Positions 44,415 through 44,446 of a DNA stretch of 44,446 bases are shown piece after piece. The notes beneath the pieces are model-generated. The model made no database searches and had not been told where the DNA came from. It saw nothing but the letters and a program-made list of their open reading frames with translations. A program made the translations under genes and the position numbers. The first letter of the stretch is position 1. Each line of letters starts with the position of its first letter. Source of the stretch: Pseudomonadota bacterium. GTDB taxonomy: Bacteria > Pseudomonadota > Alphaproteobacteria > Rhizobiales > Tepidamorphaceae. The stretch covers positions 1-44,446 of the forward strand of contig JAEWYT010000109.1 in assembly GCA_023458595.1 (NCBI GenBank). Reading direction: 5' to 3'.

Positions 44415-44446
44415 GGCCGGGGCGGTCGCCGTCGGTGCGACTGGCG

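Overview
The window is very GC-rich (well above 60 percent by eye) and almost fully coding. It looks like chromosomal core sequence of an alphaproteobacterium, most likely order Hyphomicrobiales (Rhizobiales). The reasons are the giant two-membrane-segment, 11-residue-repeat protein at the left edge, which resembles the polar-growth scaffold GPR/RgsE, a full CtrA-type site, the cysG-DUF2849-cysI-cysH/DUF934 sulfur operon, the YcjX/YcjF pair, and the style of the dispersed inverted repeats. I cannot name a genus. I see no rRNA, tRNA, CRISPR array, prophage or insertion sequence.

Layout. (1) 1-5.5 kb: the minus-strand GPR/RgsE-like gene, cut by the window edge. Facing it are a small conserved gene with a CtrA-like box in front and a stand-alone Hpt phosphotransfer protein. 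(2) 5.6-12.6 kb: two paralogous adrenodoxin-type [2Fe-2S] ferredoxins, then an assimilatory sulfate reduction operon: cysG (siroheme), DUF2849, a REP-like spacer carrying a 74-codon ORF, cysI, a cysH-DUF934 fusion, and a ferredoxin-NADP reductase. Together these could carry electrons from NADPH through ferredoxin to sulfite. (3) 12.8-21.7 kb: DUF4031, a UvrD-like helicase, a secreted protein, a membrane protein, a glutamine-synthetase-family ligase, a methyltransferase, an Lrp/AsnC regulator with a large operator-like dyad, a Ca2+/H+ antiporter and an AlkD-like glycosylase. (4) 21.7-28.6 kb: REP-like repeats, a beta-hydroxyacid dehydrogenase, adenine deaminase, a polar amino-acid ABC importer (binding protein, terminator, two permeases, no ATPase nearby) and a Tat-exported metallo-beta-lactamase-fold protein. 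(5) 28.7-33.5 kb: a DUF6159 membrane protein, molybdenum cofactor genes mobA-mobB-moeA, and the Fe-S carrier Mrp. (6) 33.5-42.7 kb: a methyltransferase, a VWA protein, two secreted orphans, the YcjX-YcjF pair, SixA, an enoyl-CoA hydratase/isomerase and a PuuB-like oxidase. (7) 42.7 kb to the end: an AT-rich promoter region, a PAS-GGDEF diguanylate cyclase, and a terminator that probably serves a gene entering from the right.

The most interesting points are the GPR/RgsE-like gene with a CtrA-type box and an Hpt protein opposite it, the in-frame CysH-DUF934 fusion, and the twin-ferredoxin/FNR/sulfite-reductase neighbourhood with a hairpin-rich mini-ORF inside the operon. Starts were chosen from ribosome-binding sites and family fit. 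Functions come from recalled family motifs, not from database searches.
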